Source: Blasia pusilla (Eukaryota > Marchantiophyta > Marchantiopsida > Blasiales). Taken from it: 64,000 nucleotides of DNA. The position numbers and the translations under genes are program-made. The notes under the pieces are model-generated. The model ran no database searches. It was not told the DNA's origin and saw only the letters and a list, made by a program, of their open reading frames with translations. The DNA is taken from the NCBI GenBank assembly GCA_050084515.1, contig CM114274.1, positions 10,292,001-10,356,000 on the forward strand, given 5' to 3'. Positions 1 to 11,824 of the stretch are shown piece after piece (position 1 is the stretch's first letter; every line of letters starts with the position of its first letter).

Positions 1-7
1 TGGCCGA

Positions 8-494
8 AAGCAACTCGTCGGAGTCCGACGAGTTGCTCGACCGGCCGCATTCTTGAGATGTATTTTGAAGAAAGCAACTCGTCGGAGTCCGACGAGTTGC
101 TCGACTGGCCGCATTTTTTGGAAGTTTTTTGAAGAAAGCAACTCGTCGGATTCCGACGGGTTGCTTGACTCGAAGCTGTTTTTGGAGGTTTTTTGATGTT
201 TTTGGCCGAAAGCAACTCGTCGGAGTCCGACAGGTTGCATTCGGAAGTTGGAAGCTACATTTTTCGCGTCAAATTACAACTTTCAATGAAATTGCGCAAC
301 CTGTCGGAATCCGATGGGTTGCTATGTTCACTTTTGATACGGACTATCTGACAACCCGTCGGAGTCCAACGGGTTGAAACCAGGCAATCACAAATCTGAA
401 TGCAATCCGTCAGACTCCGATGGGTTACATAATTTAGCTCGTTGCTAGAATCCGACCTTGAGCTGTGACGACCTGTTGGAGTCCGACGGGTTGC
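8..494. repeat. Palindrome array in intron 2, copy 1
   Basis: Eight near-perfect palindromes of about 25-27 bp occur here, at roughly 8, 73, 136, 211, 296, 351, 403 and 468. Each is the half-site GCAAC(C/T)CGTCGGA, one central base or so, and the reverse complement. The spacers of 35-50 bp contain T-rich motifs such as TTTTTGGCCGAAA and GAAGAAA, which recur in the other copies. The array fills the intron that precedes exon 3 of the ParB-methyltransferase gene. Confidence 0.9.
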
Positions 495-544
495 AGGAAC
501 CGGTGTACCTAACAAAATTTCTTATATTGAGTTTGGATGTGCAG

Positions 545-3500
545 GATTGTATCGGAGGGGAATGTCACCCACCACTGGATCCAGGATTGCGATCGGGTGA
601 AGAAAGTGCTTACGACGCACCCGGCAGAGTACAAGGGGTTCTTGGGCGACGCCCTGGTAAATCAGATGTTGGCAAAGGGTGCACAAATCAAAAAGAAGAC
701 TTGGGCAAATAAGTTTATTTCCCAAGATGCAGCCGTCACAATCCTTTGCTGGTCGAAGATACAGGCCACGAAGAAGAGCGCTGCATTGGAGCTGGAGCGG
801 AGGGAGAAAGTATCTGTGTCTAAGCGTGCAAAATTCATCCAAGCTGTAGTATCTGCAGCTACGAAGTACACGGCAAGCAAGATGCAGCCCTACATCACCA
901 TTCTCAACCCCGAACTTGGTCCGGAGTTTTACAAGGAACTGAAGGCGATTATCAAGCGCCAACGGAAAAGGGATGAAGATCCGCAAGGTCGGATTGGGGA
1001 GAAAGTGTCTCTCGATCGCGTGCATCGATTTGCGTTGTCTGGAATAAGAAAATTTAGGAGAATCTGATTGATGAAAATCAGTCTCGAGGGCATAGAGGCC
1101 CAAAAGAGGGCAGCACACCATCCTCTGGGTCTCTCTGATCCAGTGATCTCCCACTGGATCCGCGAATGGTCGTTATGGGACGCGTTGCGGCTTATCGGGA
1201 AGTCCATGCTGGACGGTCTCCAAGCGGAGCTCAAAAGAATAGAGCCCATTCCGGTTGAAGCAAACCTGGAGAGTGCTGTAGATTTAGAACTTTGGCTCAA
1301 TGACATCCGAGACAAGCCCATAAAAAACCAGGTTTCAAGACGATGTTCAAGGATTGCGTCCTCCCTCAGGCAGACCTTGACGAAGAAATTGAGGGGAACA
1401 AAAGGGATCTCCCAAAGAAGAAGCGAGATCTTCAGGAGCAGGCGACCGATTTAGTTCGACTAAGATCTGCCCAACGGATGGTGTTCAGGTACCTCGTCCA
1501 TTGTAAGAATGCAGGTACCTGGGGAAAAATACCGGCAGCCTGCAAATTTTGGGCTTCTCCGCCTGATGGAGAGACATTCTCCATGTACGACACGGAGATG
1601 GCTCAGCGCATGTCCGATTGGGAGGTGGAGAATTTCCCGATTTGGTTGGACTTCAACAACCCTGAGGACATTACTGAGAAAGATTTACGCGTGCTTTATG
1701 ATGCAGTGGCCGCAGGACGGGACGACATCCCCAATTTTGTGTAGCCTGAAGACTTTTTCGAAGGAGATGCGGAAGAGCAAGCGCTGGAGACAGCGGAGTT
1801 GGCTTCCAAGGTCCACACAGCCAAGGTCCAAGACAAATCCACAGCGGGTCTCAAAGGCAAGGCGAGGGGAGCGAAGAATTCCGAGGCCGAGTCTTCCCAA
1901 AGAGAGGCTGAAGATTCAAGGCTAGAGCCGAAATCGTCCGGGCGAGCGGGGAGAGAGGGTCGGACCAGGTCCTCCGCGAAAAAAACCCCACCAGAGTCTG
2001 AGGTCATAGAGACCCCGACAAGCCGACCGCAGACTCGGGAGAAGCCGAAGCGAGAGGCTCCAGGGTTGTCCCAAGGAGAATACAGTCCATCATCCTTGGG
2101 AAGACATAGAGAAACAACGACCCGGACAAGCGTCCTCCTTCAGTTCACGAATTTACTGGATGAGCTGAAAAGTTTCAGTTCTCAAGCGTCGACACCCGCC
2201 ATTGATAAATTGACAACGCTGGGACGGAAGCTTCAACGAAATGGGCACGCTCCCTGGACGGTCAATGGAGTGGTCGAAGAGGTGGCGGTGGATCTATTGA
2301 TCGTTGATTTTCCCTAAGGGTTGCGATTGTGGGACGAGAATCCGTCGGACGGGGTCCCAGACTGGAATGTTCCCCTTTCTTATGACCAGATCGCGCTCCT
2401 GTTTTCCTTTGCAGACGCTTATCTGAGTGACAGGGGCTGCTTCTTAGTTTTGACTGGAGGGAGCGAGGACGAACTTTTCAACCTCTAGTGCGTCAAGAGG
2501 TCGCTGAAGTGGAGGACTGGGCAATCGTGGATCATCAAGAACGAGTACCCACTCCGATCCGCGACGAGTCAAATTCGGGTAAGGCTCTATTCCTGTCTCC
2601 AGATTGTATATCTCCGATGTTGTTTTTGTCCGTGAGCAACCTGTCGGAAGGCGACAGGTTGTTGGCTTAGAGCAACCCATGCTTGACTGAGAGCAACCCG
2701 TCCCTTTCCGATGGGTTGCATCTTTCCCAAAAACACAGGGAAAACGCATTACCACCTGCAACCCGTCGGAACCCGATGGGTTGCAGTTGCTTATGGTTTT
2801 TCCCTGTGTTTCAAGGAAAGATGCAACCCGTCGGAAAGCGACGGGTTGCTCTCAGCCAAGCATGGGCTGTTTAGCCAAAGAACCCGTCGCCTTCCGACGG
2901 GTTGGTCATGGACAAAAACAACCCGTCGGACTTCGACAGGTTGCTCCAATGTTAGTATTTAAAAGAAGTTCTCTAGGGTCAAGCGAAGTTCTTTGGTGAC
3001 GTGTTGCATATTATGTCACTATATTGAGAGTAGACTAGTGGCCAAGTTGCTGACATTGTTTCCAACGTGCTTCTTTACAGATGGACCACTCCTATGTTTA
3101 CTGCTTCGTTCGGCCCGAGCACAACTTCCAGGTGTTCAAGATCCAGGATCCTGTGGATCCATGCTCAGATGGGTACAGCTTAGATAGTTTATACAATTCC
3201 CCCCCGGGAATTTACATGCAAGACGGTACCCCACTACTTGGAGGAAGGGAAAAGTCGCCAGCCTTGATGCAAACGCTCATCGAGCTCTGCTCAAGGCCGG
3301 GTGACTTGGTGTTCGACTTAGTGGGCCTTTCAGGGGCGAGTATCAAAGGCGCTTGGCAGAGTGGCAGGAACATTCTCTGCCTCGAGGGAAGGCAGGAACT
3401 ATTTGACATTTGCAAGGAGAAAAAGGCAGATTACGACAGGCTCGTTGGGGCGTACAACTCTCTAGTGAAGCCGAGAGCTCGGTTCAGACCCACCATTGGT

Positions 3501-3677
3501 AGTGACACCATCGTCACTTCCAACGATTTCAAAAATCGGGAGGGCAAGGCCAAAAGTAATTTTGCAAGAGCTCTTGGACGATGACGAGTGAGTTCAAAGA
3601 ACTCAAGGACCCAGCTTGACTGCAGCGTTTGGAGTAGGGAGTTATTTGATGATGAGGCAAAAGATTTCATAGAATAG
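545..3677 (+). pseudogene. ParB-DNA methyltransferase gene, exons 3-5 (copy 1, broken)
   Basis: Exon 3 runs about 545-2578, exon 4 3081-3587 and exon 5 3626-3677 (stop TAG). All are bounded by GT-AG introns and shared with the copies at 45316-50258 and 54839-59630. Exon 3 encodes a basic helical region (about residues from LTTHPAEYKGFLGDAL), a Lys/Glu/Ser-rich linker near 1800-2100, and the start of a beta-class DNA methyltransferase with a degenerate motif IV. Exon 4 holds the motif X/I region: ALMQTLIELCSRPGD then FDLVGLSGAS. The gene is broken by a frameshift near 1332 and by in-frame stops at about 1742 (TAG), 2315 (TAA) and 2488 (TAG). Two of these match CAG or CAA codons in sister copies. 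Exons 1-2, including the ParB-like domain, lie off the window. Domain calls are by eye. Confidence 0.7.
2636..2944. repeat. Palindrome array in intron 3, copy 1
   Basis: About six palindromes of the GCAACCCGTCGGA family lie inside the intron 2579-3080, which has donor CGG|GTAAGG and acceptor TTTACAG|ATGG. Arms vary in step, for example CAACCTGTCGG paired with GCGACAGGTTG. Spacers such as TTTTCCCTGTGTTT and CTCAGCCAAGCATGGGCTG recur at 49298-49600 and 55372-55455. Confidence 0.85.
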
Positions 3678-3821
3678 ATCAAATGTATAGTTCCGAGCTT
3701 CTTTCGGATGTAATAAAGGAGAAGATTTTTTTGAACGATGGTGGTGTTTCTAAAAGTTTGCTGAATATCTTTTATGTCTTTTCGAATGTGATCGTCTATG
3801 TACTCTGCGGACTTCTATTTT

Positions 3822-4955
3822 GCAACCCGTCGGATTTCCACCGCTTCCAACTTTTCACTTTTTGACCACTGTACCTTTTTAACCACTTCCAGGAATCCGA
3901 CAGGTTTCCTGATCGGACTCTTTCCCTGTTGGTCCAACTTAAGAGGCAATCTGGCGGGCTTCTTCACTTTGGCACCTTCCCCTAGTATCGTAAAAGAAGG
4001 CGTAGTCTTCTTTTCTTCTCTCAGACGTGTTGGATTCCTACTACATGTGGGATTGCCATCATGGTATTACCAAGGACGGAGCACATATTGATACTCGATG
4101 GGTGTCACATTGCAGAGCGTACAAGATATACTGCCGAGGAAGGCTGTGGGACTTAAATCAGGTTACATGGGACCGTTATGGTGTACCTAGGGGGGGGCAA
4201 GGCTCTCGAATTCGCCAACATTTTCGATCCCCGTCTACAATCAGCCAGAGGAGCCACTTGTATCCCATGACATTCCTTTTGTACAAGAACCTAGGAGAGT
4301 TAGGAGTAAATTTGTAGATGACGAGGGTGAAGAAATCATAGACTAGGTCAAATGTACATTTCCGAGGTTCCTTCAGAGGTAATAAAGGACAAGATTTTTT
4401 CAACCGATAATGGTGTTTGTAAAAGTTTGCTAGAAATTTTTTTTGGACTTGTGGATTGTGTTCTTTTAGCTACTCATAATTACAATTTTGCAACCCGTAT
4501 GATTCCGACGGGTTGCAACTTTAAGCTTTTTGCCCACTGCAACTTTTTAACCATTTCCAGGCAAGCTGTCGGATTCCGACAGGTTGGCTGCTTGAGTGAT
4601 CATACTCTTTCCCTGTGAGACCAACTTCTGACACATTGTGTCGGGCTTCTTAACTTTTGGCTCGTTCCCCTACATTCGTCAAACCAAGTGTAGGCTTCTT
4701 TTCTTGTCTAAGATGTGCAGGATTCCTACTACCTGTCGGATTGCCATTTCGGATTCCCAACCGGTTGGATTTTCGTGGGTGCATGGTGGAAGGGAATCAC
4801 TTATCGAAATCTTTCCTTTCTTATGGTGAGTTTGCTTGCAAGGGGTGCAAGCCATCTGATTCCGATGGGTTGCAAGAGTTGCAACCTGTAAAATTCCGAT
4901 GGGTTGCAAGAGTTGGAGGCCCCCAAGAGTTGCAACGTGTAAAATTCCGACAGGT
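3822..4955. repeat. Scattered palindromes in 3' modules, copy 1
   Basis: Partial and complete members of the palindrome family lie around the duplicated 3' modules, for example near 4490-4516 and 4565-4588, with more decayed ones at 4850-4955 where the left arm has become CAACCTGTAAAATTCC. They sit in putative intronic sequence and not in the open frames. Confidence 0.6.
4026..4346 (+). pseudogene. Downstream exon-like module, copy 1
   Basis: After a clear acceptor (CTTCTCTCAG) an open frame begins VLDSYYMWDCHHGITKDGAH and ends with an acidic tail (FVDDEGEEIID, stop TAG at 4344). A run of eight G near 4190 shifts the frame relative to unit II, where the frame is open throughout (54162-54487). 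The acidic tail and following 3' sequence resemble exon 5 of the methyltransferase gene and its 3' flank (3626-3900), so this is a tandemly duplicated gene end or an alternative terminal exon. A second, shorter relative (DSYYLSDCHFGF) follows at about 4712-4828 and ends at a GTGAGT donor. I do not recognise the family. Confidence 0.45.
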
Positions 4956-5278
4956 TGGGAGGATCTGAATGAAGCGACATCTCTTCCTCTTTACTCCACA
5001 CAGCTAACAATCTTTTGGTTCAATTATCATCTCATGTGTTCACATTTCACAAAGTTGGTCTTGAGCAGACACCACTCATAACCAACAGAAAGTTGGTTAT
5101 GAGGCAATTCAGGGAAGGCCATGATGCAGGCAACAATCCCTGCAAAAAGAGAGGTTGGCATCGTACTCATGCGCATCCGGGTGGTCCTCCAACAAAAATA
5201 CCCATGGGCATTGCTTATTGTAGACCAAGACAGGCAATGTTAAGAAACTTAGGCTCACATGGAGAGTGATGGAAAAAT

Positions 5279-5340
5279 GTTTGTAGTGGTCTTGTGATGT
5301 CTACTTTTTTTTCGCCCCCTGGAGAAAGGAGGTTTCTTTA
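5279..5340. other. Subterminal segment of MULE-like copy 1, no gene
   Basis: Conserved non-coding sequence (TGGTCTTGTGATGTCTAC-like) precedes the pyrimidine tract. It recurs at 51570-51660 and 53340-53420, so it is part of the element's terminal region. Confidence 0.5.
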
Positions 5341-5530
5341 GGGCCAAATGTGGACCACTACCTACTCTCTTCTAAAGATTTCATGAATTTGAAAGCAAAC
5401 AAAAATTTCAAATATGTCAAAAAGTTTTGAAGAGAGGAGGCGGATTTGGCCCTTTTTTTTTTAAGAGAGACTCTCCTCTCTTCCGCTCTTCCTCTCCTCT
5501 CTTACTCTCTCCTGCCAGAATACCAGCCCC
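5340..5530 (+). repeat. Terminal region of MULE-like element copy 1
   Basis: The element ends in a polypyrimidine tract of CTCTCCTCTCTTCC-type repeats and then CTGCCAGAATACCAGCCCC. The same arrangement, in the appropriate orientation, ends unit I on both sides (38423 onward, and up to 51826) and opens unit II (53148 onward). This marks it as the terminal inverted repeat plus subterminal tract. Confidence 0.7.
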
Positions 5531-5540
5531 CGGTCCGTTG

Positions 5541-6240
5541 TGTCAGGAACATCATTTCTGACAACTTTTCTATTGAGGTCTTTCACAACCGGGTGACTTG
5601 TTGAGCAGGTCACCCACCCCTAGTAACCTGTGCGCGTAGGTTACCACGAGGATAGTTATTTTTAGGGGAAAAGCCTTTTGGCTCTTCTCAACCCTATATA
5701 AAGGAGGAAGATGGCTTTCCCAAGCCATATTTCTCATGTTGGGCCGTTGGAGTACCATTCTTGCTCGTGTGTGTGAGTTAGGAATAGGTGTTAGCATCTG
5801 GATTCGTTGTTTGCAGGTAGACAAGCGAGTTGCCTCAGTGGGAAGCCCCTGGAGACGCTGGTTGCGGTTTGTTGTCATTTTTTTTGTTTGGAAGGCCGTG
5901 CACGGAAGCGTTGTCCATTTTTCTCAAATTTCTCTGGTGTAGGTTGACGGGGGACAACGGCTGAGCATAACGCACAGTTGGGCGGAAAGTGTATTGACAA
6001 GTGTAGCGGGAGAAGAAGAAGAAAAGTGTGAACGGGACTTGCAGCCGTCAGGGGGCTATCAAGTAGAAGCAACCAAGCTAGGGCATAGCCGCCTAGGGCT
6101 AGGGTTAGGTCGTAGGTGACAAAGACGGGGGCGTACGGAGCCGAGGGCGCATGGAGCCGGGGGCGGCGAGTTACCCCCCTCAGCATTTACTCCCCCCCCC
6201 CGAATTTAGTTTCCCCGTGACATGGTAGAGGCGCGGATGA
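5541..6240 (+). mobile_element. LTR-like 5' end of a Ty3/gypsy element
   Basis: A segment beginning TGTCAGGAACATC contains a good TATA box (TATATAAA at 5695-5702) about 150 bases in, and it lies upstream of a decayed gag. This fits the promoter part of an LTR plus leader. I could not place the LTR 3' end or a tRNA primer-binding site, so the right limit is approximate. The left edge abuts the MULE-like terminus with only ten bases between. Confidence 0.4.
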
Positions 6241-6899
6241 CGTGATAAACATGCTGACATAATTGAGTTCGGACGGGGTTGAGTTGAGGTTGCGAGGCCC
6301 GTCTGGGGGTGGGCGGAGAGATTTTCAAGACGTGCTATTTTTTGGGCGTGGCTAAGATTTGCGAGGATTTTGATGGAGACATACACGCCGATGCTGATGG
6401 GAGGTTCGACGTGTTGGTCGAGGAGAGTGTTGTGTTGCGGAGGTTGATGTACCACATGGAGGAGTGAGTGTTGACAGTGCCATAGGTTGGAGGGCGTGAT
6501 CAGGTAACCCATTTGAGTCCCTTTTCCCACACTTATCTCATGTGATTGAGAATGCTGGGTGTCAGGTAGTTATTGGGGCTAGATGGGTGTAGCAATGGTG
6601 ACGAGTGTAGTCTCCATGCATGTGTAGCATGTAAGTGGATATACGGCATTTTCCGAGTAGGGGTCACGTGTATGACCCGAGAGTGTGAGTGGTTTAGGTG
6701 AGTTAGTTGGAAGGATTATGGTCAGCCCGAGTGTTGAGTGTGTGTGAGGCCGAGTGTGTCGTCACCGGATTACCATTAGCGTCGGTGAGCTAGTGAGGAG
6801 TGTACAACACTCTTGGTGAGTCTGAGTGCTTGAGCGGGTGAGATATGGTTGTCATCACGGTGTTCTTCCTGGGTTCATAAGAATGGGGTAGTGCTAGGA

Positions 6900-8741
6900 G
6901 TAGAAGTGGTGTGACACGGAGTGGAGTGAGATATCGAGGGGCTACGAGTGAGGAGCTACCTCGACATCCATCCGTGGCTGGATTTTCATCAATGGACAGC
7001 GGGTCTGGTGACAAGATCGTAGACGGAGGCAGTGTCACTTGGCTAGAGATGGACAACATGGGCCACCAGAGCATGCATCATTTCTCGGGTGCAGTGGGCA
7101 CCATCGACTTAGATGACTTTATCTAGGAGTTCGACACGTGGTGTGATTTCTAGGAGATACGGACCCCGACATGGTTTAACCCTTTCAAGGCATGGAAGGG
7201 GTTGTTCCAACACTTGGAGGGTCCTTCGATGGATAATTATATGGAGTTTTGATTGCTATATTCAATAGAGATCAATGCCTAGAGGATGTATTGGGCTCCA
7301 GGGTATATGTCCACTAGTGGACACGAGGCATGTGATGGGATCGTGAGAGGAGAGAGACCCACACCATTAGCCCGGAGAGTAGATGGAGAGGAGGGCAGTG
7401 AGACAGGCAATGTGGCAAAGCCCTTTGGTGGTAGAGGGTCACCCAGCTTCAGTCCCACAATGGAGTTCTTCCGACACTTGGGGAAGAGCTAGTAGGGCGT
7501 ACGCACCGACAAGCTGAAGAGTCTACAGGATTTTCAGTGACGATAGGGTGAGAGTCTGAGAGAGTCATTCACATGCATGAGGAGGCTGATCATTGCTTCT
7601 TATGGAGTAATTGAGGTGCAGTCATTCCAATATTGGTACGAGGTTCTGGATCGAGAACTACGGAGGAGAGTCCAGGATGGGGTGTTGATTCACACAACAA
7701 AGCCTACATTGAAGGTGATCTTCGAATTGTCCGAGCGTATTGAGCTCAACATGAGTGAGGAGCAGGTAATGACCTCTAGATTTTCTTGAGAGTCGACGGG
7801 TCCACGAGCGACGGTGACCCCACAGGTGCCACAACGAGCATCAGTACCACGGGAGCGGGCTAGTGTGCCTTGAGAGGAGGATGGGTACTGTGAGCCTATG
7901 AGGCAACGACCCATAGCTACATATGTTGCCCAGTAGGGATCGGTCTAGAGGTAGGCTGAGGGTGTGGGGGCAGTCGTCTTGGAGGAGGTCAAGGAGTTGT
8001 TCCTGGACGTGGTGGTAGAGGACCACCATCTACCAGAGGAGATGGAGCGGGATCACCAGATATGGCGCTTCTCTCGCGTATCGATCAGTTGGAGCAGAGG
8101 ATTGTTGCCATGACGATGATTCAGCTCAAGGAAGGCACGGAGCTGCCAGTAGCTAGTGTGGATCCAACTTCTACCTCTTACCCTGATCCGAGTGAGGATC
8201 TTGATATTATGGGGTTTAAGTGTAGTGGAGCTCAAGTTGAGGTTGTTGCAGTGGTGACTCGAGGTGCTGCGAGAGGCATTGAGCCATTGAGAGGTGGAGT
8301 TGAGATTGACCCACCAGAGGGGACCGTTGGGCGGCAAGCCAAGATTCCACAGTCGTTCACGTTTTCATAGTCACTTCAGACACCATCAATGGTGCCTCGA
8401 CGATCAGTAGTACCTACTGGTCAGGCAGGTGCATCGACGTTATGAGGAGTTGGAGTGGCAGCTCCTATGCCAGCTCGAGTGGAGTCAGTGTTGACTATAG
8501 TGTTGGAGGTGGTTACCAGGGTGAGCCAAGCTCCATTATTTTCCGCCATAGAGTTGGCAAAATTGGGAGTTGGACCAACTGAGGTGTTTCGGCTGGCTGC
8601 CACATTGTGTGAGTGTGGAGAGGTAACTGCCTCTCGTTTAGAGGTAGTTGAGGAGGTGGTGGACTTGCCCTCATAGCAGGTGCTCGAGACGTCCCCCATA
8701 GAGTCATGGCATGCGGCGGCGGCGGCAAAGTTGGTATATAT
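6900..8741 (+). pseudogene. Ty3/gypsy gag remnant 1
   Basis: Frames here read as plant retrotransposon gag: MHHFSGAVGTIDLDDFI, then AWKGLFQHLEGP, and later a stretch containing ESFTCMRRLIIASYG and FELSERIELNMSEEQV. A helical LEQRIVAM segment follows near 8095, and GPTEVFRLAATLCE near 8565. Stops and shifts interrupt it many times. The C-terminal part matches the minus-strand sequence at about 52550-52700 (TPTEVF...LCERGD), so this gag belongs to the same family as the C5-methyltransferase gypsy element. It is cut at 8741 by the CACTA insertion. Confidence 0.75.
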
Positions 8742-9640
8742 CACTAGAAGAAAATTAAGGTTTTATGACTCAAATGAGGCATTTGGCATGATCCACGACT
8801 GATTATGACTGGTGACAAGCAAAGTCATCAAAGCCAAGTCATATATTCCAAAAGACTAGAATGACTAAATTGGTTTGCTGACGTGGAATATGAAATGACT
8901 CAATGATTGAGTTATATAACAATAACTGCCACATCACAAAGATGTGGATTGCCACATGATATGGATGATGTATCAATAATTCTATGTCAGCAGGTGACAT
9001 GGAATAAAATATGACATGTTAAATGATGACGTGGTCTAAAAAGACAAAAAAACATGGTATAGCCATTATGCCATGTATCATGTAATGACTAGCCTAGTTA
9101 TTCTATATGACTGCACAAGTGATGCTGACATGACTCGTAGTGAAAGAGTGTATATGGATAGTCACCTTGCTAGTCATTTCTTCTCTCACATGTCTCACTG
9201 TCATAAAATATGACTCGAGAAGTAGTGAATAAATGACTTCAGTAATACAAATGACTTGCGCAATAATGACTAAATGACTATTGCAGCTTGCTATGGGTAG
9301 TCACCTTGCTAGTTATTTGCTCTCACATGACTCACTGTCGTAAAATATGACTTGGGAAGTATTGAAGAAATGATTACAATGATAAAAATATGACTCTAGA
9401 AATAACAACTAAATGATTGTTGCAGCTTGCTAAATGACTAGCGTTGTCTTTGTATGATGATTGGTTGGGTATTTACTTGATTTTGTATGTCTTTTGTGGT
9501 AATTTAAGAATGACTAGGAAAGTGTGAACTTCCTTGGTTACTTGATACCTTAGTTATTTAGTAATGATTAAGATCTTATTAAATCCAATAGGAGTGACTC
9601 GGAAAGTCATTGTATCACAACTACACATGCATAATAGATA
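8742..9640. repeat. CACTA subterminal repeats
   Basis: This stretch has dozens of short AATGACT, ATGACTC and AGTCAT motifs in both orientations, often 15-40 bp apart, directly inside the CACTA terminus. In maize En/Spm such subterminal motifs bind the element's TNPA protein. The motif here differs from the maize one and looks element-specific. Confidence 0.75.
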
Positions 9641-10036
9641 GGTTGTCAAAATGCATGACATGTTCTCTTGTTATAACCATTATTGATTGGTAAGAAATAT
9701 GTGGCATAAAGATATTGTTGAAGAAGAATGTTATGCAAGCCATAGGTGCAACACAAAATCAACCTACGTGGATTTGTACAACAATCAGGCTGACAATTGC
9801 AACATAATGTAATTTTCTATAAAACGTAAGTTCATTAGGCTTGCTAAAAGCACTACAAATAAGACCCAAAAATGGGATATAGATCAAAACAAAGACTTCC
9901 AAAAAAACATGTCAAATGAACAGAATTGTTTCAAAAATCTGATGTAAATCTGATGTTTAGTGAACAACATTAACAGGTTGATCACAATAGGAAATCCCTT
10001 TCTATCTAAAGAATCAAATCTGGTTTAGAGAAAGGT

Positions 10037-11824
10037 CTAATGGATAACTTTCCTCGTATGCATTTCCGGCCAGATCATGCTGGAACCTAATGCATCGCCA
10101 AAAGTCACTTGAGGTGGATCATCATCTAGGTTGGGTGTCCATAATTCATAGTTTGGATAAGTGACTTCACTCAACTCTAATCGGACCATGCCTACTGGAA
10201 TGTCTCTCCCATGGAGCTTTGCTCTACCCCCAAAGCCTGATATAACTCTTGTGCCAAGCACCATCCTACTTAACTTTGGCTTAGTGAGGTGTACACGATC
10301 ACCAATACGCAACTGCAAACAAGAAACAACTTTGTTGGTGAGTCAACAACAATAAGTGATTTGAGAGAAGGTGCAAGATTAAACACTTGAGCTATGCTAC
10401 ATTGTACCTTTGTGAATGACCATCCTTATCCTGGAAGACTATGTGAGAATTTCACATGTCCTACATCATCAAGTAGCTATCCAAAAAAACTTTTTCAGTT
10501 ATGTGTAATAATGTGGAAGCAGGAAGAACGAACTTACAAGTTTAGGGTTTACCTTGGTTTGTTTCTCGTAATCTTTAGACCGTGTTTCACTTCCTTGCTC
10601 ATTCACTTCTTGAACATCAGCAAATAGTTTTTCCTTCCATCGTTTCTTTGGAGACGACTTCTCCTCGTTGTCCACAATTAAATATTCTACACACCACATA
10701 ACAGAATTTAACACATAAGATTCAACCACTTTGAATCCCAAACAATCTAAAGTAATGTAAGTTGACAAGTAACGAACAATCAAGGCCATGTTTTTGTAAA
10801 AAACAGGATACTTACGTGCATTCCTCTCGGAGGCTCCATCGCCACTATCTGTGGAGCTTTTCCTCCTCAAGGAAACCACCGGTTCTATATTCAAAAAAAC
10901 AAAACAAAAATATTCCTAAAATTGCAAATGATCTTCATGAATTCAGAGAATATAAGGTAGTGAAAACCTTGCCAAAAGAACATAAAATCAAATACTCCTT
11001 TCCAACAAGTTATAATAAATGATACCTTCTCCACTCTTTGATGAAGTTTTCCCTTTCATTGACATTCTAGATTGTTGATTTGGATCTGTGGTGCCATGCC
11101 CATATGAGGTCCCAAATCCATCTAAAAGGATACTCACATGAAGTCAAAAGGACCCAAAAATAATGCAATTACGGAGAAAAACCAATAACTAGCCTAGACA
11201 CAAGAAAATTAAGTCCTAAATTTTCAAGTGATCTTCATGAATACACAAAGTACTAGAAAGTGAATAACAACCCAGAAAAGTGAATAAAAATATCCTTTAT
11301 AGGACGCTATGAGCGGTGATACCTTCTTCATTCTTTGGCGGAGTTTTCCCTTTCATCGACATGCTGGATTGCTGATTTGGATCTATGGTGCCATTCCCAT
11401 ACGAGGTCCCAAATCCTAGTGAAAGGGTACTCATATGAAGTCAAAAGGACCAAAATTGAAGGAATTGCAGAAAAATATGAGTAACTTCCACACATATAAA
11501 ACCACTAGTAGAAGAAGTGATGCTAGATTTCCACATACATAGGGATCTGCACAACATACCCATTGGAGGGGCAACATGGGAAGAAGGAATTGATTGTGTG
11601 GCATTAGATGGAACAATTGACGGAGATGGCAATGGTGGATCCTGCCCTGCTAGCTTGGAGACCATCTCCATAAGCACACTTAGAGTCTTATTCTGCTGCT
11701 CCATCTGGGACTTCACAACATCCAAGTCTGCACTCCATTTTTTCTCCACTTCCTCCAATTGAGTGGTCACTCTACTTTCCACACTCTCCACACAATAACA
11801 CTTGAACTTCAGTACGAAGAGCAC
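10037..11824 (-). pseudogene. CACTA accessory gene (TNPA-like, coiled coil)
   Basis: Minus-strand exons are visible but not fully assembled. The upstream one (about 11824-11600) is a strong coiled coil (ESRVTTQLEEVEKKWSADLD). The downstream one (10318-10037) starts QLRIGDRVHLTKPKL and includes GRDIPVGMVRLELSEV, a C-terminal type common in plant CACTA accessory proteins. Between them, two similar segments (11021-11155 and 11318-11450) both encode GTxDPNQQS and MSMKGKT, so an exon has been tandemly duplicated. The gene would supply the element's DNA-binding protein. Splice sites and integrity are uncertain. Confidence 0.5.

Larger units (their letters stand above)
1..5530 (+). mobile_element. 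MULE-like element copy 1, right part only
   Basis: This is the right-hand portion of the same element found complete at 38423-51826. It holds exons 3-5 of the ParB-methyltransferase gene, the palindrome-rich introns, the downstream exon-like modules and a pyrimidine-rich right end. Read inward, the terminus is GGGGCTGGTATTCTGG followed by CAGGAGAGAGTAAGAG, which matches the ends of units I and II. The left part lies outside the window. The ten bases after the end (CGGTCCGTTG, 5531-5540) would be one copy of its target duplication, and an LTR-like sequence starts directly after them. Confidence in the boundary comes from agreement among three independent copies. Confidence 0.75.

Noticed and set aside
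8-494. Intrinsic transcription terminators
   Set aside because: The hairpins would be strong, but they lie in arrays inside introns of a nuclear gene and lack a consistent T-run, so a bacterial-type terminator reading does not apply.
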